A DNA stretch of 7,172 nt, taken from positions 1 to 7,172 of the forward strand of contig JACZTE010000044.1 of assembly GCA_022573935.1 (NCBI GenBank), given 5' to 3'. This document shows positions 5,530 through 7,172 of the stretch, one piece after another. The notes under the pieces are model-generated. The model had not been told where the DNA came from. It saw nothing but the letters and a program-made list of their open reading frames with translations, and did not search any database. Position numbers and translations under genes: made by a program. Position 1 is the first letter of the stretch, and the number at the start of each line of letters is the position of its first letter. This DNA is from Chloroflexota bacterium. GTDB lineage: Bacteria; Chloroflexota; Dehalococcoidia; DSTF01; RBG-16-68-14.

Positions 5530-6759
5530 ATGACGACACTCTCCAGTCAAGACCGCCGCGCCTACCAGGCGAACATCTGGAAGAGCTATCTGCTCCACTT
5601 CCTCGTGCACTTCCAGCTCTGGTGGGGCATCTGGGTGCTCTATTTGCGGGACATGCGCGGCTTCTCGCTCACCCAGATCACCGTGCTGGAGGCGATCTTC
5701 TGGGGCACGGCCGTTCTCGCCGAAGTGCCGACGGGCGCCATCGCCGACCGCCTCGGGCGCAAGGCGTCGCTGGCGATGGGCGTCGGCTGCACGGCGGTCG
5801 CCGTACTCATCTTCGGCCTGGCGACAAGCTACGAGGTCGTCCTCGTCTCTTACGTGGCGTGGGCGATTGGTATCGCGTTCTTCTCAGGCGCGGACCAGGC
5901 GCTCCTGTTCGAGAGCCTGAAGGCGCTGGGTCGCGAGGACGAGTACCAGCAGGCAGCGGGACGTTTCGGGGCGATCTTCGCCTTCGGCGCCCTGGCCGGG
6001 GGGCTCGCCGGCGCTCCCATCGCGGCGGCGACCGACCTCTCGATACCCGTGCTGCTCAGCGCCGCCATCGTCGCGCCGGGCCTCATCGTCGCCCTCAGCC
6101 TGCGCGAGCCGGCCCTGCCGAAGGGCGAAGTGCGGCTGACCTACGGCCACCTGCTGCGCGAGAGCGCTCGCACAGCGATCCGCCTACCCACGGTGCGCGC
6201 GATGCTGGTGCTCTCGTCGCTAGTGACCGCCCTCACCTTCGCCCCGACGGTCTTCATGCAGCCGTTCCTCGCCGATCACGGCGTCGACGTTGGCATCATG
6301 GGCTTCGTCCTCACACCCGCGCGAGTGATGGCGATCATCGGGGCGCTGGTAGCCTATCGCGTGACAGCGCGGCTGGGCACGGGCGGCGCGTTCATGGCCG
6401 CGCCGTTGCTCATGGGCGCCGGCTACCTGCTGCTGGGCGCATGGGATACCGTCTTCGCCTTCGCCGCGTTCCCGCTGATCCATTTCACGAACAGCCTGCT
6501 GATGCCGCCCGCCACCGACTACCTGAACCGGCGCATCCCCAACAACCAGCGCGCTACCGTGCTCTCGCTGCGGACGATGCTGGTGAGCGTCTGGGCCGCC
6601 GTCCTGATGCCGCTGCTGGGCGTGACTGCCGACTTCGCCTCGCTGCGAGCGGTGTTCTGGATCGCAGCGGGCGTGTCGGTCGTGGCGCTACCGCTGGCCC
6701 TGGGCCTCTGGCGCCACGCGGACCGTCGAGAGGGCGAGGAGGCGACGGAGGCGACGTGA
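5530..6759 (+). CDS. Major facilitator superfamily transporter
   Basis: Secondary transporter of the inner membrane, 409 aa, with hydrophobic segments consistent with the usual 12 helices. After an N-terminal RRAYQANIWKSYLLHF, the loop between helices 2 and 3 has the MFS signature GAIADRLGRK (69-78; key G69, D73, R74, G76, R77), preceded by AEVPT. SGADQALLFESL (119-130) is typical of an uncharacterised drug-efflux-like MFS subgroup. A basic stretch near residues 190-220 fits the central cytoplasmic loop, and the C-terminus is charged and acidic. The substrate cannot be told from sequence; multidrug or metabolite export is a guess. I chose ATG 5530 because homologous MFS proteins tend to begin close to RRAY; TTG 5500 would add ten mostly basic residues and lies inside a hairpin. 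The Shine-Dalgarno is poor for both, which suggests weak or coupled translation. No clear terminator follows. Confidence 0.88.
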   Translation: MTTLSSQDRRAYQANIWKSYLLHFLVHFQLWWGIWVLYLRDMRGFSLTQITVLEAIFWGTAVLAEVPTGAIADRLGRKASLAMGVGCTAVAVLIFGLATSYEVVLVSYVAWAIGIAFFSGADQALLFESLKALGREDEYQQAAGRFGAIFAFGALAGGLAGAPIAAATDLSIPVLLSAAIVAPGLIVALSLREPALPKGEVRLTYGHLLRESARTAIRLPTVRAMLVLSSLVTALTFAPTVFMQPFLADHGVDVGIMGFVLTPARVMAIIGALVAYRVTARLGTGGAFMAAPLLMGAGYLLLGAWDTVFAFAAFPLIHFTNSLLMPPATDYLNRRIPNNQRATVLSLRTMLVSVWAAVLMPLLGVTADFASLRAVFWIAAGVSVVALPLALGLWRHADRREGEEATEAT

Positions 6760-6791
6760 CGCACAGCGGCGCGCGAGGCCGAACGACACTC

Positions 6792-6820
6792 TTGACAGAC
6801 GATGCACAGCACCCTACTAT
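6792..6820 (+). promoter_or_regulatory. Sigma70-type promoter of the riboswitch transcript
   Basis: A perfect -35 TTGACA (6792-6797), a 17-bp spacer, and a -10 TACTAT (6815-6820; 4 of 6). This is the best -35 in the window. Transcription would start near 6827, about 14 nt before the aptamer, which is the spacing expected for a 5'-leader riboswitch. Confidence 0.75.
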
Positions 6821-6840
6821 ACACAGACGGCCTAGGCAAT

Positions 6841-6958
6841 ACGCCGAACCTCTGCAAAGAGGACGGGGGAACCACCAAAGAGGGGTGAATTTCTTCGAGC
6901 TGGATCGGAGAACAGGGTGAGCCTTCCACCCTAACCCGTTAGCTAACCCCGTAGGCGT
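6841..6958 (+). promoter_or_regulatory. Cyclic-di-AMP riboswitch (ydaO/yuaA class)
   Basis: RNA aptamer that binds c-di-AMP; the class is known mainly as an OFF switch for cell-wall hydrolase, envelope and potassium or osmolyte transport genes. Recognised from conserved blocks in order: P1 left strand ACGCC (6841-6845) followed by GAACCT; GGGGGAACCA (6865-6874); GGGGTGAAT (6882-6890); a P-stem AGGGT (6914-6918) with ACCCT (6928-6932); then the highly conserved block AACCCGTTAGCTAACCCCGT (6933-6952), and the P1 right strand GGCGT (6954-6958). P1 closes perfectly. An intrinsic terminator follows at once and a lipoprotein gene lies about 90 nt downstream, so control by premature termination is the natural reading. 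A covariance-model search with the Rfam ydaO-yuaA family would confirm it. Confidence 0.93.
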
Positions 6959-6960
6959 CG

Positions 6961-6992
6961 AAGGATCGGCGAGTACCGCATCGGTCCTTTTT
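6961..6992 (+). terminator. Intrinsic terminator, expression platform of the riboswitch
   Basis: AAGGATCG (6961-6968) pairs with CGGTCCTT (6982-6989) through one U.G pair. An inner GCG/CGC stem (6969-6971 with 6977-6979) sits above a bulged AT, with loop AGTAC. A run of five T (6988-6992) follows. It starts 3 nt after aptamer helix P1, as expected for a switch that stops transcription when c-di-AMP is bound. Confidence 0.8.
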
Positions 6993-7049
6993 GTCTGCTC
7001 ATCGGGCATCTGAGCGGGGCGTGCGGTTGACAGCGAAGGAGGCACCACA

Positions 7050-7172
7050 ATGGCGAAGCATCTACAGCTCGCACGCATTGGCGTCGTCGTAGCGTTGCTG
7101 GTGATCGCGTTCCTCGGCGTCGCCTGTAGCTCGGACGACGAGGCGTTTTCTCCAAGCGACGGGGATGGACTA
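7050..7172 (+). CDS. Probable lipoprotein, N-terminal 41 codons (3' end outside window)
   Basis: Only residues 1-41 are visible. They make a signal peptide: basic N-region (K3, H4, R9), hydrophobic core from about 10 to 22, and Cys26 in FLGVAC followed by SSDDE and a low-complexity Ser/Asp stretch typical of a tether. That suggests lipid attachment at Cys26 and an outward-facing mature protein. The -3 residue is Gly rather than the usual Leu/Val/Ile, so the lipobox is slightly unusual. The start is well supported: GAAGGAGG (7035-7042) lies 7 nt before the ATG. The c-di-AMP riboswitch and terminator upstream indicate that expression depends on c-di-AMP level, which fits a cell-envelope or osmotic role. 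The domain that would define its function is beyond the edge. Confidence 0.85.
   Translation, partial: MAKHLQLARIGVVVALLVIAFLGVACSSDDEAFSPSDGDGL

Noticed and set aside
5622..6920. Long open frame overlapping the MFS gene on the same strand
   Set aside because: Out-of-frame shadow of GC-rich coding sequence: Arg/Gly/Pro-rich, no domain character, and it runs into the riboswitch.
7027..7032. Second TTGACA as a riboswitch-independent promoter
   Set aside because: A matching -10 would fall at about the ATG (7050), and none is there. The hexamer lies next to the Shine-Dalgarno and is probably coincidental.

Overview
This is a GC-rich bacterial chromosomal segment. It carries seven protein genes, two of them cut by the window edges, and one well-formed cyclic-di-AMP (ydaO/yuaA-class) riboswitch. 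The gene content points to Chloroflexota, perhaps near Dehalococcoidia or Thermomicrobia. The pointers are a KMSKS-class TyrRS, a divergent EF-G2, a YIP1-family membrane protein, a ydaO riboswitch in front of a lipoprotein, and GC-rich double-hairpin intergenic repeats. This placement is an inference from gene style; no marker gene was compared against a database.

Layout, left to right. (1) The C-terminal two thirds of tyrosyl-tRNA synthetase (+), whose stop codon is the first triplet of a double-hairpin repeat. The repeat is followed by a degenerate 53-bp tandem duplication. (2) A 163-aa protein of unknown function (+), probably starting at TTG, and ending before a rho-independent terminator. 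(3) A convergent gene (-) for a 687-aa EF-G-like translational GTPase (EF-G2/FusA2 type) with non-canonical GTPase motifs. (4) A divergent promoter region between EF-G2 (-) and rsmG (+). (5) rsmG, the 16S rRNA G527 methyltransferase. (6) A YIP1-family multi-pass membrane protein with its own extended -10 promoter. (7) A 12-TM MFS transporter. (8) A sigma70-type promoter, c-di-AMP aptamer, intrinsic terminator and strong Shine-Dalgarno, leading into the first 41 codons of a probable lipoprotein that runs off the window.

Functionally the left and middle parts are translation-related: tRNA charging, a translational GTPase and rRNA methylation. The right part is envelope-related: membrane protein, transporter and a c-di-AMP-controlled lipoprotein. 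The genes do not form one operon; terminators, strand switches and separate promoters divide them into at least four transcription units. The least ordinary items are the riboswitch-lipoprotein arrangement with a possible antiterminator, the repeat that carries the tyrS stop codon, and the altered catalytic positions of the EF-G2. I found no mobile element, CRISPR array, tRNA or rRNA gene.
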